Source of the DNA: JAEUMY01 sp031394355
GTDB lineage: Bacteria > Pseudomonadota > Gammaproteobacteria > Burkholderiales > Usitatibacteraceae
Length of the DNA: 64,000 nt
Assembly: GCA_031394355.1 (NCBI GenBank)
Contig: JANNSU010000080.1
Span: 1 to 64,000 of the forward strand
Reading direction: 5' to 3'
Shown here: in pieces, positions 40,990 to 50,529 of the stretch
Layout: each line of letters begins with the position of its first letter
How positions within the stretch are numbered: the stretch's first letter is position 1
Position numbers and translations under genes: made by a program
Notes under the pieces: generated by a model
The model's input: only the letters and a program-made list of their open reading frames with translations
What the model was told of the DNA's origin: nothing
The model's database searches: none

Positions 40990-42095
40990 GACGCCACCAG
41001 CTGCTTGTGCGTGGAAATGCTCATGAGGATGCCGAAGCCGATCAGCATCGAGAGCATCGACGTGCCGCCATACGAAATCAGCGGCAGCGGTACACCCACC
41101 ACGGGCAGGATGCCGGCGACCATGCCCATGTTCACGAATGCGTAGGTCATGAACGTCAACGTGATGGCACCCGCCAGCAGGCGCGAGAATGTGTTGGGCG
41201 CATTCAGGGCGATCATGAGGCCGCGGCCGATCACCACCAGATAAAGTGAGAGCAGCAGCAGATTGCCGACGAGGCCGAATTCTTCGCCGAAGACAGCCAG
41301 GATGAAGTCGGTGGATCGTTCCGGAATGAAGTCCAGCTGGGACTGCGTGCCATTCAACCAACCCTTGCCGAACACGCCGCCGGAGCCGATGGCGATGGTT
41401 GACTGGATGATGTGATAGCCCGCACCCAATGGGTCTGTCGCAGGATCCAGCAGGGTCATGATGCGCGCGCGCTGATAGTCGTGCAGCAGGCCCCAGGCAA
41501 AGGGCAGAAAGGCGAGAAACGCGACGCTGAGGCTGATGATGATTTTCCAGGACAGCCCAACCAGGAAAATCACGAAAAAACCGGATGCGAAGATCAGGAT
41601 CGAGGTGCCCAGATCAGGCTGCCGCATGATCAGGCCCGTGGGGAGGGCAAGCAGCAAGGCCGCAATCGCATAGTCGGCGACACGCAGACCCTCCTCCTTG
41701 CGGTGAAAGTACCACGCGAGAATCATCGGCATGCCGATCTTCATGATCTCGGACGGTTGTATCGAGGTGAAGCCGAGATTCAGCCAGCGGCGTGCGCCAT
41801 TGCGGATATCACCGAAAAGGGCCACGCCGATGAGCAGCACGAGGCCGGCCACATAGATCGGTACAGCGAGACGCAGCAGCGTCTGCGGCGCGACGTTGGC
41901 GACGATCCACATTGCGGTGACCGCCACGGCAAAATTGCGAAACTGGCCCACCGCCCGGTCGAAGCTGGATCCGCCAGAGGCCGAGTAGATCACGACCAGG
42001 CCCAGCGCCACCAGCACGATGATGACGATCGACAGCGGGCCGTCGAGCCGCCGCGAGAGCATGTTGAAGGCCGAGTTAATCAGACGGACCATCAC
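40986..42095 (-). CDS. rodA: rod shape peptidoglycan glycosyltransferase RodA
   Basis: SEDS-family polymerase paired with PBP2 in cell elongation. 369 residues with about ten membrane helices. FTSIQPSEIMKIGMPMILAWYF, QPDLGTSILIFASG and the loop Asp region FIPERSTDFILAVFGEEFGLVG are present. The C-terminus LISYGGTSMLSMLIGFGILMS is typical. It overlaps mrdA by 20 bases. Confidence 0.97.
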   Translation of the reverse strand: MMVRLINSAFNMLSRRLDGPLSIVIIVLVALGLVVIYSASGGSSFDRAVGQFRNFAVAVTAMWIVANVAPQTLLRLAVPIYVAGLVLLIGVALFGDIRNGARRWLNLGFTSIQPSEIMKIGMPMILAWYFHRKEEGLRVADYAIAALLLALPTGLIMRQPDLGTSILIFASGFFVIFLVGLSWKIIISLSVAFLAFLPFAWGLLHDYQRARIMTLLDPATDPLGAGYHIIQSTIAIGSGGVFGKGWLNGTQSQLDFIPERSTDFILAVFGEEFGLVGNLLLLSLYLVVIGRGLMIALNAPNTFSRLLAGAITLTFMTYAFVNMGMVAGILPVVGVPLPLISYGGTSMLSMLIGFGILMSISTHKQLVAS

Positions 42096-43968
42096 TCACC
42101 ACTGGTTTGCGCGGCGCGGGCAGCTTGCCCGTGAGGTAGTAGTCGAACACTTCGCGAGCGATGGGCGCCGCCGCCGCGCCACCATGACCGCCATTTTCGA
42201 CCAGCAGCGCGAGCGCGATCTTCGGCTGTTCTGCCGGCGCGTAGGCGATGAAGAGCGCGTGATCGCGATGCTCTTCTTTCACCTTTTTTTCGTCGTACTT
42301 CTCGCCCTGCTTCATGCCGACGACCTGTGCGGTGCCGGTCTTGCCGCCGAAGCTGTAGGTTGCGCCTGCCGCCGCACCTGCTGCCGTGCCGCCGGGCTTG
42401 GTCACGTCCACCATGGCTGCCCGCACCAGCGCCATGTGTTCGGGCTTGATGAGCAGGGGCTCGCGGGTCTTCGGTTCATGCGGACGCTTCGCGCCGGACC
42501 GGACATCCTGCACGTCACGCAGGAGGTGTGGCACGACCGGCTTGCCGCCGTTGGCCAGGATGGCCGTCGCGGTGGCGAGCTGCAAGGGGGTGGTCAGCCA
42601 GTAGCCCTGGCCGATACCCACGCTGATGGTGTCGCCGGCGTACCACTTCTGCTTGAACCGCTTCATCTTCCAGTCCTGCGACGGTTGCAGCCCGGGCATC
42701 TCGCCATCGATGTCGATGCCGGTGCGTGCACCGAAGCCGAAATGAAGCATGAAGCGATGGATACTGTCGATACCGAGGTCATTGGCGAGCCCGTAGTAAT
42801 ACGTATCGCAAGAGACCACGACCGAGCGTTGCAAGTTCACCATGCCATGCCCGCCCGGTTTCCAGTCGCGGAAAGGACGCTGGACGCCCGCCAGCATCCA
42901 GTGGCCGGGATCAGAGATAGTGAATTCAGGCGTGCGCTTGCCGGAATCCAGGGCGAGCAGGGCCATGAACGGCTTGATCGTGGAACCTGGCGGATATTGA
43001 CCGCGCAGCGCACGGTTGTTGAGCGGTTTCGCGGGCGAGTTGTTGAGCAGGTCCCAGTTCACGGGATCAATGCCATCCACGAAGAGATTGGGGTCGAAGC
43101 CCGGCATGGATACCAGCGCCAGGATCTCGCCCGTATTCGGGTCCAGCGCCACGAGTGCGCCGCGGCGGCCGGTAAAGGCCTCTTCCGCCACCTTCTGAAG
43201 CTTGATATCCAGCGTCAGCGTGAGGTTGTTTCCCGAGATGGGCTCCGTTCGTGCCAGCGAGCGGATGGCGCGCCCGCCAGAGTCGATTTCAACTTGCTCG
43301 GAGCCGGTGCGACCATGCAGCTCATGCTCATAGCTGCCTTCAATACCCAGCTTGCCGATGTGATCCGTGCCTTTGTAGTTCACGGACTGCTCAGCCGTCT
43401 CGATACGCTTCAGGTCGGCATCGTTGATGCGGCCGATGTAGCCGATGGCATGCGATGCAATCTCGCCATGCGGATACTGGCGGAACAGGCGCGCGCGAAT
43501 TTCGAATCCGGGAAAGCGGTAGCGGTGTGCCGAGAAGCGAGCCACCTCGATTTCGGTCAGCCGGTTCTTCACGGGCAACGATTCGAAATTCTTGCTTTCC
43601 TCCATCAGCCGCTTCAGCCGCCGCCGATCCCTGGGCTGCAGGTCCACGATCGGCCCCAGCTCATCCAGTGCGCGCTCCAGATTGGGAATCTTTCCTGGGG
43701 TCACCTCAAGCGTGTAGGCGGAATAGTTTGCTGCCAGCACCACGCCGTTTCGGTCGGTAATGATGCCGCGCGTCGGCACCACCGGTGCAACGGATATGCG
43801 ATTGGCCTCTGCCAGCGTGTGATAGTGCTCGCGCTTGACCACCTGAAGATAGACAAATCGCCCGGCCAGGATCAGGAACAGGATCAGCGTCACCACCACG
43901 GCGAATGCCACCCGGCGGCGGAACACCGAGAGCTCTGCCTCCCGGTTGCGCAGTGCCTGGCCGATCAT
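42076..43968 (-). CDS. mrdA: penicillin-binding protein 2 (elongation transpeptidase)
   Basis: Class B PBP crosslinking peptidoglycan in the elongasome. 630 residues: one membrane helix (about 22-44), dimerisation domain, then the transpeptidase domain with the catalytic Ser in GSTIKPFMAL near 310, SCDTYYYGLAND near 370, and KTGTAQVVG near 530. ATG 43968 overlaps the mreD stop by four bases. A short Ala/Gly run (GGTAAGAAAGATYSFGGKTG) precedes the KTG motif. Confidence 0.97.
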   Translation of the reverse strand: MIGQALRNREAELSVFRRRVAFAVVVTLILFLILAGRFVYLQVVKREHYHTLAEANRISVAPVVPTRGIITDRNGVVLAANYSAYTLEVTPGKIPNLERALDELGPIVDLQPRDRRRLKRLMEESKNFESLPVKNRLTEIEVARFSAHRYRFPGFEIRARLFRQYPHGEIASHAIGYIGRINDADLKRIETAEQSVNYKGTDHIGKLGIEGSYEHELHGRTGSEQVEIDSGGRAIRSLARTEPISGNNLTLTLDIKLQKVAEEAFTGRRGALVALDPNTGEILALVSMPGFDPNLFVDGIDPVNWDLLNNSPAKPLNNRALRGQYPPGSTIKPFMALLALDSGKRTPEFTISDPGHWMLAGVQRPFRDWKPGGHGMVNLQRSVVVSCDTYYYGLANDLGIDSIHRFMLHFGFGARTGIDIDGEMPGLQPSQDWKMKRFKQKWYAGDTISVGIGQGYWLTTPLQLATATAILANGGKPVVPHLLRDVQDVRSGAKRPHEPKTREPLLIKPEHMALVRAAMVDVTKPGGTAAGAAAGATYSFGGKTGTAQVVGMKQGEKYDEKKVKEEHRDHALFIAYAPAEQPKIALALLVENGGHGGAAAAPIAREVFDYYLTGKLPAPRKPVVSDGPSD

Positions 43969-44501
43969 CGCATCATGGTCGTGGGCGGCCCCAGCCGGAA
44001 TTTCTGCCAGCCGGTGATGGCGCGCACGACGGGCCACAGCAATGCACCGAGGAACGGTGCGACAAAGAGTGCGAGACCGGGGAAGTCGCGACCCAGCATG
44101 CTGTTCAGCAGGACGGTCACAATGGTTGAAACCAGCAGGATGCCGCCAACATGCAGGGCCTGCGCGCCGCCGGTGAGCTGCAGGATGCGGAGGCGCAGCA
44201 CCTGCGCCAGAAAGATCGCCACCACGTAGGCCAGCGCATGCTGACCCAGCAGCGCACTGTCCGCGACATCCATGACCAGCGCCAGGGCAAACCCCATGCC
44301 CTGTCCGATGACGCGAGGCTCATACACGGCCCAGAAGAGCAGTACCAGCAAGACAAAGTCCGGACGGACGAGCAGCAGCGTGTCGCTCCACGGGAGAAGG
44401 TTGATGAGCAACGCGACGAGGAGTGAGCCGAACACCACGCGCAGCGGGGCAGGCGGGCGCATCGGCTCGCGTGAAATCGGGGAAAGGTCGCCGAGTGCCA
44501 T
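43965..44501 (-). CDS. mreD: rod shape-determining protein MreD
   Basis: Inner-membrane protein of the elongasome, 178 residues with five or six membrane helices and the family pattern LLVRPDFVLLVLLFWAVYEP then GFALALVMDVADSALLGQHALAY. The ATG at 44501 (MALGDLSPISREPMRPPAPL) is preferred; longer frames run into the tandem repeat upstream. Confidence 0.93.
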   Translation of the reverse strand: MALGDLSPISREPMRPPAPLRVVFGSLLVALLINLLPWSDTLLLVRPDFVLLVLLFWAVYEPRVIGQGMGFALALVMDVADSALLGQHALAYVVAIFLAQVLRLRILQLTGGAQALHVGGILLVSTIVTVLLNSMLGRDFPGLALFVAPFLGALLWPVVRAITGWQKFRLGPPTTMMR

Positions 44502-44504
44502 ATC

Positions 44505-44656
44505 AGTGGCGCAGGGCCGCCCCAAGCCGCTGGGGTGCCCCCTCTGGGGGTCGCGCACGAAGTAAGCGTGGGGGCCGTTTCACAAAGTGGCGCAGGGCCG
44601 CCCCAAGCCGCTGGGGTGCCCCCTCTGGGGGTCGCGCACGAAGTAAGCATTGTGGG
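44505..44656. repeat. 81-bp tandem duplication between mreC and mreD
   Basis: The sequence beginning AGTGGCGCAGGGCCGCCCCA at 44505 is repeated from 44586 (period 81 bases), almost without change. Each unit has an internal hairpin (CCCCAAGCCGCTGGGG) and ends GCGCACGAAGTAAGC. Similar C+G-rich units occur as intergenic repeats in related Burkholderiales. It fills the gap between mreC and mreD and reads open on the minus strand by chance. Confidence 0.85.
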
Positions 44657-44668
44657 GCCACGTTCATC

Positions 44669-45604
44669 CTAGCGATCTGCCTTTGCTGCGGGCGTCTCGC
44701 GTCGCTGGGGTCGATTGGTTCGCTCGCGACCGGGCTTGCGTTCTTCTGCACCCACATCCGGAACCGGATAGGTGCCCGCAGCCGGGTTGTTCAGCACCAT
44801 CACGAAGCGGTGGCTATCGACGCCCGAGGCTGGCTTGCCGATGATGCGAGCGAACTGGAATGCGGCGTTCTTCTCCACGCTGGTGATGGTCGCCACGGCG
44901 AGTCCCGGGGGGTAGAGTCCATCGATACCTGACGTGACAAACACATCGCCATTCTGGATATCAGCCGAAACCGGGATGAACGGCACATCGATGGTGCCTT
45001 CCTTGCCCATGCCGACAGAGACGGCACGCAATCCGTTGCGCACCAGCATGACCGGCACCGATTGATCTTTCTCGGTAATGAGCGTGACTTCGGACGTGAG
45101 TGTGCCCAATGCCGTCACCTGGCCCACCACGCCACTGCCATCAATGACCGGCAGACCGCCGCGCAGGCCCTGCGCCAGCCCCTTGTTGATGATGACCCGC
45201 CGGTTGAACGGATTGCGTGCGTCACGGATGATCTCGGCGACCACACCCTGATTGGCAAAGCGGTCATTGGCCTGCGCGAGGCGCACCAGCCGCTCATGTT
45301 CGCTCTTCAAGAGTTGGGCCTGCTGGCTGGCCGCCGCCAGATCGAGCACCTTGAGTTCCAATGCGCGGTTCTGCTCAAGCAGCCGGTTCTGGCTCACGAA
45401 GTAGTCGCTGGCGCGGTCGAACAGCTCGCCCGGGAACGCAATGGCCCGCTCGACCGGATGCAGCACCACCGAGACGGCCAGACGCACCGTATCCAGAGCG
45501 CGAAAGCGGTGATCCGCAATCATCACGACAATGGCGAGCAGGGCGAAGAACGTCAGGCGAGCCAGTGGCGAGGGGCCACGGGTGAAGAAGTTTTCCTGGT
45601 ACAT
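44669..45604 (-). CDS. mreC: rod shape-determining protein MreC
   Basis: Periplasmic scaffold of the elongasome. 311 residues: one N-terminal membrane helix (about 15-32), a coiled coil (about 65-110), a beta-rich core (about 115-265) with NKGLAQGLRGGLPVIDGSGVVGQV and VTSGIDGLYPPGLAVATI, and a basic Arg/Pro-rich tail beyond the core. Order mreB-mreC-mreD-mrdA-rodA is standard. Confidence 0.95.
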   Translation of the reverse strand: MYQENFFTRGPSPLARLTFFALLAIVVMIADHRFRALDTVRLAVSVVLHPVERAIAFPGELFDRASDYFVSQNRLLEQNRALELKVLDLAAASQQAQLLKSEHERLVRLAQANDRFANQGVVAEIIRDARNPFNRRVIINKGLAQGLRGGLPVIDGSGVVGQVTALGTLTSEVTLITEKDQSVPVMLVRNGLRAVSVGMGKEGTIDVPFIPVSADIQNGDVFVTSGIDGLYPPGLAVATITSVEKNAAFQFARIIGKPASGVDSHRFVMVLNNPAAGTYPVPDVGAEERKPGRERTNRPQRRETPAAKADR

Positions 45605-45777
45605 GAACCGGCCGCAAGACTACTGGAGCGCCCCGGCCGTCAACCACCGGGTTTGGCAAACTCGTCGCCGTAGTTGCATACGGTTGTGACGGGGTTGCCA
45701 AGCTCCGTTGCCAGCCTGGGCATGCTCGCTGCGTTGTTCGGCAGGTTCGTGGCGCGAATATTCGCGCTGGTGTGCAT

Positions 45778-46824
45778 TCACAGCTCGTTGGTGAATACCG
45801 AACCCAGCTTGTCCATTTCTTCCAGTGCCCGGCCGGAGCCTCGCACCACACAGGTCAGCGGGTCGTCGGCGACAATTACCGGCAGCCCGGTTTCCTCGAC
45901 CAGCAGGCGATCCAGCTCGCGCAGCAGCGCGCCACCGCCGGTCAGCACCATGCCCTTTTCGGCGATATCTGCACCCAGTTCGGGCGGCGTCTGCTCCAGC
46001 GCGGATTTCACGGCAGAGACGATGCTGTTGAGCGGCTCGGTGAGGGCTTCGAGGATCTCGTTGGACGAAATCGTGAAGCTGCGCGGGATGCCCTCAGCCA
46101 GGTTACGGCCTTTGACTTCCATCTCACGCACTTCCGACCCCGGGAAGGCGGAGCCGATTTCCTTCTTGATGTTTTCTGCGGTCGATTCACCCACCAGCAT
46201 GCCGTAGTTGCGACGGATGTAGTTGATGATGGCCTCGTCGAACTTGTCGCCACCAACGCGCACGCTGGCGGAGTAGACGATGCCGCCCAGCGAGATCACG
46301 CCGACTTCGGTCGTGCCGCCGCCGATGTCCACGACCATCGAGCCGGTGGGCTCGGCGATGGGCAGCCCTGCGCCGATGGCGGCTGCCATCGGTTCTTCAA
46401 TCAGGAACACTTGTGAAGCACCTGCCGCCACGGCGGATTCGCGAATGGCGCGCCGCTCGACCTGGGTCGAGCCGCAGGGCACGCAGATGACGATGCGGGG
46501 GCTGGGCTTGAACCACTGCGCGTCATGCACCTTCTTGATGAAGAACTTCAGCATGTGCTCGGTGGTATGGAAGTCGGCGATCACGCCGTCTTTCATGGGG
46601 CGGATGGCAGTGATGTTGCCAGGCGTGCGGCCCAACATCATCTTGGCGGCGAGACCGACTGCCTGGATGGTCTTCTTCGAATTGGGGCCACCGTCCTGAC
46701 GGATCGCGACCACGGAGGGCTCGTCAAGGACGATGCCCTTGCCGCGCACGTAAATCAGGGTGTTGGCGGTGCCGAGGTCGATCGCAAGATCGGTGGAGAA
46801 ATGCTTGGTGAAAAACGAGAACAT
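45778..46824 (-). CDS. mreB: actin-like cell shape protein MreB
   Basis: Membrane-associated actin homologue that positions the elongasome. 348 residues. IDLGTANTLIYVRGKGIVLDEPSVVAI forms phosphate loop 1, VVDIGGGTTEVGVISLGG loop 2, and LTGGGALLRELDRLL the adenosine site. First gene of the cluster, divergent from gatC. The 173-base gap to mreC has a palindrome copy at 45754-45765 extended to GCGCGAATATTCGCGC. Confidence 0.98.
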   Translation of the reverse strand: MFSFFTKHFSTDLAIDLGTANTLIYVRGKGIVLDEPSVVAIRQDGGPNSKKTIQAVGLAAKMMLGRTPGNITAIRPMKDGVIADFHTTEHMLKFFIKKVHDAQWFKPSPRIVICVPCGSTQVERRAIRESAVAAGASQVFLIEEPMAAAIGAGLPIAEPTGSMVVDIGGGTTEVGVISLGGIVYSASVRVGGDKFDEAIINYIRRNYGMLVGESTAENIKKEIGSAFPGSEVREMEVKGRNLAEGIPRSFTISSNEILEALTEPLNSIVSAVKSALEQTPPELGADIAEKGMVLTGGGALLRELDRLLVEETGLPVIVADDPLTCVVRGSGRALEEMDKLGSVFTNEL

Positions 46825-47010
46825 GAATGGGGCAGGGATGTCGGTCGTGGGTCGAACAATTTGGGCGGATCACACTTGGCGCCGGGGGAACAAACAAGTG
46901 GGCAGCAAGAGTGAGAAAATTTGTCGGGTATCATACCCGAAAACCTGAGGTGTACGGGTCAGTTTGCTAGGCAAAACCCTGATTTTTCACGTTCTTCCAG
47001 AATTTTTCCG

Positions 47011-47298
47011 ATGAGCCTTTCCGACGCGGACGTGCGCCGCATTGCCCACCTTGCGCGTCTTGCCGTGTCCGACGCCGAGGCGGAGGCCGCACTCGGTCAG
47101 CTAAATGGCATCCTGTCCATGGTCGATGCCCTGCGTGCCGTCGACACCACCGGGATTGAACCCATGGCACACGCGGTCGAGATGAGCCAGCGTCTGCGCG
47201 AAGACACCGTGACCGAGGTCGACCGGCGTGATGCCTATCAAGCGACGGCGCCGCTGGTCGAGGGCGGGCTTTACCTCGTCCCCAAGGTGATCGAGTGA
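47011..47298 (+). CDS. gatC: Asp/Glu-tRNA amidotransferase subunit C
   Basis: 95 residues; wraps GatA and GatB in the amidotransferase that makes Gln-tRNA and Asn-tRNA from misacylated precursors. LSDADVRRIAHLARLAVSD and the C-terminal RRDAYQATAPLVEGGLYLVPKVIE are family hallmarks. ATG 47011 chosen over the longer frame from 46921. Confidence 0.95.
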   Translation: MSLSDADVRRIAHLARLAVSDAEAEAALGQLNGILSMVDALRAVDTTGIEPMAHAVEMSQRLREDTVTEVDRRDAYQATAPLVEGGLYLVPKVIE

Positions 47299-47383
47299 TG
47301 GGTCACGGGCGATGGGGGGGTGCGCAATGCCTGCGGCCAGCGCAGCTTGCGAATATTCGCAGTGGAATGCGTGGAATGCGCCC

Positions 47384-48841
47384 ATGCATGAGTTGACTCT
47401 CTCGGAAATTTCGCGCTTGCTGGCGGCGGGCAAGGTCTCTTCCATGGAGGTCACGAGCGCCCTGCTTGCCCGCGCGGCCACGCTGGGCAAGGCGCTGAAT
47501 GCCTTCATCTCTCTGGATGAAGAGAAGTCGCTGGCGCAGGCTGCTGCGGCAGATGCGCGCATTGCCCGTGGCGACGGCGGGCGGCTCACCGGTATTCCCA
47601 TTGCACACAAGGATCTCTTCTGTGCCGAGGGTTGGCGCACAACCTGCGGCTCGAAGATGCTGGCCAATTTCGTGTCGCCTTACGATGCGCATGTCATTTC
47701 ACGCTTCAACGAGGAGGGCGCGGTACTGTTGGGCAAGGCCAACATGGATGAGTTCGCCATGGGATCCTCCAACGAAAACTCGTACTTTGGCCCGGTGAAG
47801 AATCCGTGGGATGTCACCCGCGTGCCGGGCGGCAGTTCGGGCGGGTCAGCGGCCATTGTTGCCGCGCGCCTCGCACCGGGCGCCACCGGCACCGACACCG
47901 GGGGGTCCATCCGTCAACCCGCGTCCTTCACGGGCGTATCCGGCATTCGTCCCACCTATGGCCGCGTGTCGCGCTATGGCATGGTGGCCTTTGCCTCCAG
48001 CCTGGATCAGGGCGGAGCACTTGCCCGAACGGCGGAGGACTTGGCGCTGATGCTGAACGTGATGGCCGGGTTTGATCCACGCGATTCCACCTCGGTCGAA
48101 CGCCCGGCAGAAGATTTCACGTTGCAATTGAGCGAACCTTTGGCGGGATTGCGAATCGGGCTGCCCAAAGAGTATTTCAGCGCTGCACTGGCGAAGGATG
48201 TTGCAACGCCCATCCTTGCCGCCATCGAGGAATTCAAGAAGCTGGGCGCCACCGTGGTGGACGTGTCGCTACCCAATCAGCATCTTGCCGTCCCGGCCTA
48301 TTACGTCATTGCACCCGCCGAGGCGTCGTCAAACCTCTCCCGCTATGACGGTGTGCGCTATGGTCACCGCGCCAGCGACTATTCGGACTTGCTGGACATG
48401 TACAAGAAAAGCCGCGCAGAGGGATTCGGCGCCGAGGTGAAGCGCCGCATCCTCATCGGCACCTACGTGTTGTCGCACGGCTACTACGATGCCTACTACT
48501 TGCAGGCGCAGAAGGTGCGCCGACTTGTTGCCGATGACTTCCGGGCGGCATTCAAGACGTGCGATGTGATCATGGGGCCGGTGGCGCCCAGCGTGGCCTT
48601 TCCGCTCGGCAGCAAGACGACCGATGCCGTACAGATGTATCTCGAAGACCTTTACACCATCTCGGTCAACCTGGCCGGCCTGCCGGGCATGAGCATTCCC
48701 TGTGGCTTCGGTGCGGATGCCCTGCCGGTGGGATTGCAGATCATCGGCCCCTGGTTTGACGAGGCGCGGATGTTGAACGTGGCACACCAGTTTCAGCAGG
48801 TGACGGATTGGCATCGCAGGGCGCCGCTTTGCGGCGCGTAA
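47384..48841 (+). CDS. gatA: Asp/Glu-tRNA amidotransferase subunit A
   Basis: Glutaminase subunit, 485 residues. The amidase Ser-cisSer-Lys triad is visible: Lys in IPIAHKDLF near 75, and the two Ser in GGSSGGSAAI and GTDTGGSIRQPAS near 150-180. The ATG at 47384 is preceded by a palindrome copy at 47349-47360 in the short gatC-gatA gap, so the ribosome site is poor; the frame upstream of it (from 47312) is not family-like. Confidence 0.97.
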   Translation: MHELTLSEISRLLAAGKVSSMEVTSALLARAATLGKALNAFISLDEEKSLAQAAAADARIARGDGGRLTGIPIAHKDLFCAEGWRTTCGSKMLANFVSPYDAHVISRFNEEGAVLLGKANMDEFAMGSSNENSYFGPVKNPWDVTRVPGGSSGGSAAIVAARLAPGATGTDTGGSIRQPASFTGVSGIRPTYGRVSRYGMVAFASSLDQGGALARTAEDLALMLNVMAGFDPRDSTSVERPAEDFTLQLSEPLAGLRIGLPKEYFSAALAKDVATPILAAIEEFKKLGATVVDVSLPNQHLAVPAYYVIAPAEASSNLSRYDGVRYGHRASDYSDLLDMYKKSRAEGFGAEVKRRILIGTYVLSHGYYDAYYLQAQKVRRLVADDFRAAFKTCDVIMGPVAPSVAFPLGSKTTDAVQMYLEDLYTISVNLAGLPGMSIPCGFGADALPVGLQIIGPWFDEARMLNVAHQFQQVTDWHRRAPLCGA

Positions 48842-49030
48842 CGGGTAATTGGTGATGGGTAATGTGTAAAGGTGTCGGGTGACGGGTATGAGGGAAATTG
48901 AGATGATTGATGCAGTCTTTCTGAGGGTGAAGAGCATTGCGAATATTCGCAATGCAGAGACCCGTCACCCATCACTCATCACTCATCACCCATCACCCAT
49001 CGCTCATCACCGCGAACGGAGCACAGCGCA
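48842..49030. repeat. TGATGGGT-type inverted arrays around a 20-bp palindrome
   Basis: The left side (about 48848-48892) holds GGTAATTGGTGATGGGTAAT and relatives; the right side (about 48959-49013) holds six inverted CATCACCCATCACTCATCAC-type units. Between them, at 48935-48954, is CATTGCGAATATTCGCAATG, a perfect 20-bp palindrome and the longest extension of the 12-mer in the window. It fills the whole gatA-gatB gap. Confidence 0.8.
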
Positions 49031-50479
49031 GTGACTTGGGAAGTCGTCATCGGCCTGGAGACGCACACGCAGCTCGCGACGCGCTCCAAGATTTTTTCCG
49101 GCGCATCAACGGCATTTGGTGCTGCGCCCAACACGCAAGCCTCCGCCGTGGATCTCGCGCTGCCAGGCGTGCTGCCGGTGCTGAATCGTGAAGCCGTGGC
49201 CTGCGCGATCAAGTTCGGTTTGGCTGTGGGGGCGACGATCTCGCCGCGCTCCATCTTTGCGCGCAAGAACTATTTCTACCCGGATTCGCCCAAGGGCTAC
49301 CAGATCAGCCAGTTTGAGCTGCCGGTAGTCGTTGGCGGCGGGCTCAGGATCCGCACGGGAGAGACGGAAAAGTTCATCCGCCTGACCCGCGCGCACCTGG
49401 AGGAGGATGCTGGCAAGTCGCTCCACGAAACGCAGTACGAGAGCGCGACCGACGTGTCCGGCATCGACCTGAACCGTGCGGGCACGCCCCTGTTGGAGAT
49501 CGTCACCGAGCCCGACATGCGGAGCGCCGCCGAGGCTGTGACCTATGCCAAGTCCCTGCATGCACTGGTGGTGTGGCTGGGCATCTGCGACGGCAACATG
49601 CAGGAAGGCTCCTTCCGCTGCGACGCCAATGTGTCGGTCCGAAAGCAAGGTGACGAGAAGCTGGGCACCCGATGTGAAGTGAAAAACGTGAACTCTTTCC
49701 GCTTCCTGGAACGCGCCATCGAGTACGAAATCCGCCGCCAGATCGAGCTGATCGAAGACGGTGGCAAGGTGGTGCAGGAGACGCGCCTTTACGATGCGGA
49801 CCGCGATGAAACCCGGTCGATGCGAAGCAAGGAAGACGCGATGGACTATCGCTACTTCCCGGACCCGGATCTGCTCCCGCTGGTGATCAGCGAGGAATGG
49901 ATTGCGAATATTCGCAAGGACATGCCGGAATTGCCGGAAGCCAAGCAGGCACGGTTTCAACGCGACTATTCGCTATCCGCCTATGACGCCGCGACGCTGA
50001 CGACGACCAAGGCAATGGCCGATTATTTCGAGGCCGTTCTTGAGAATGTTCGCGAACCCAAACTGGCAGCCAACTGGATCACGGGTGAACTGTCGGCTGC
50101 ATTGAACCGGCATGACATGGATATTGCCACCTCACCGGTTTCCGCTGGCGCGTTGGGCGCGCTCCTGAAGCGCATCGCCGACGGCACCCTGTCCGGCAAG
50201 ATGGCCAAGGAAGTCTTTGACGCCATCTGGAGCGGCGAAGGCGATGCCGACACCATCATCGAGAAACGCGGTCTGAGGCAAGTCTCCGACACCGGCGCCA
50301 TTGAAGCGATCGTCGACCTGGTGCTGGCTGAAAATCAGAAGTCGGTCGAGGAATTCCGCGCCGGCAAGGAGAAGGCCTTCAATGCATTGGTTGGGCAGGT
50401 CATGAAGGCATCGCAAGGCAAAGCCAACCCGGCGCAGGTGAACGAGGTCCTCAAAAGAAAACTGGCGACCGGGATCTGA
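49031..50479 (+). CDS. gatB: Asp/Glu-tRNA amidotransferase subunit B
   Basis: 482 residues; binds the misacylated tRNA and amidates it with ammonia from GatA. EVVIGLETHTQLATRSKIFSG, FYPDSPKGYQISQFELPV, the HLEEDAGKSLHE kinase-site region and NRAGTPLLEIVTEPDMRS are characteristic; the helical and YqeY tail domains follow. Start is GTG at 49031. A palindrome copy at 49904 encodes ANIR in EEWIANIRKDMPELPEAK. Confidence 0.97.
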   Translation: MTWEVVIGLETHTQLATRSKIFSGASTAFGAAPNTQASAVDLALPGVLPVLNREAVACAIKFGLAVGATISPRSIFARKNYFYPDSPKGYQISQFELPVVVGGGLRIRTGETEKFIRLTRAHLEEDAGKSLHETQYESATDVSGIDLNRAGTPLLEIVTEPDMRSAAEAVTYAKSLHALVVWLGICDGNMQEGSFRCDANVSVRKQGDEKLGTRCEVKNVNSFRFLERAIEYEIRRQIELIEDGGKVVQETRLYDADRDETRSMRSKEDAMDYRYFPDPDLLPLVISEEWIANIRKDMPELPEAKQARFQRDYSLSAYDAATLTTTKAMADYFEAVLENVREPKLAANWITGELSAALNRHDMDIATSPVSAGALGALLKRIADGTLSGKMAKEVFDAIWSGEGDADTIIEKRGLRQVSDTGAIEAIVDLVLAENQKSVEEFRAGKEKAFNALVGQVMKASQGKANPAQVNEVLKRKLATGI

Positions 50480-50529
50480 TCCGGGCCGCCAGTTGTCGCC
50501 GAGGCGCTATCGCCCGGCGGGATTCGGGA

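Noticed and set aside
42019..44229. 736-codon plus-strand open frame opposite mrdA
   Set aside because: Antisense shadow of a high-GC gene; mrdA on the minus strand has all transpeptidase motifs.
44503..44757. Minus-strand open frame through the 81-bp tandem repeat
   Set aside because: Repeat-derived, no start signal; overlaps the end of mreC in another frame.
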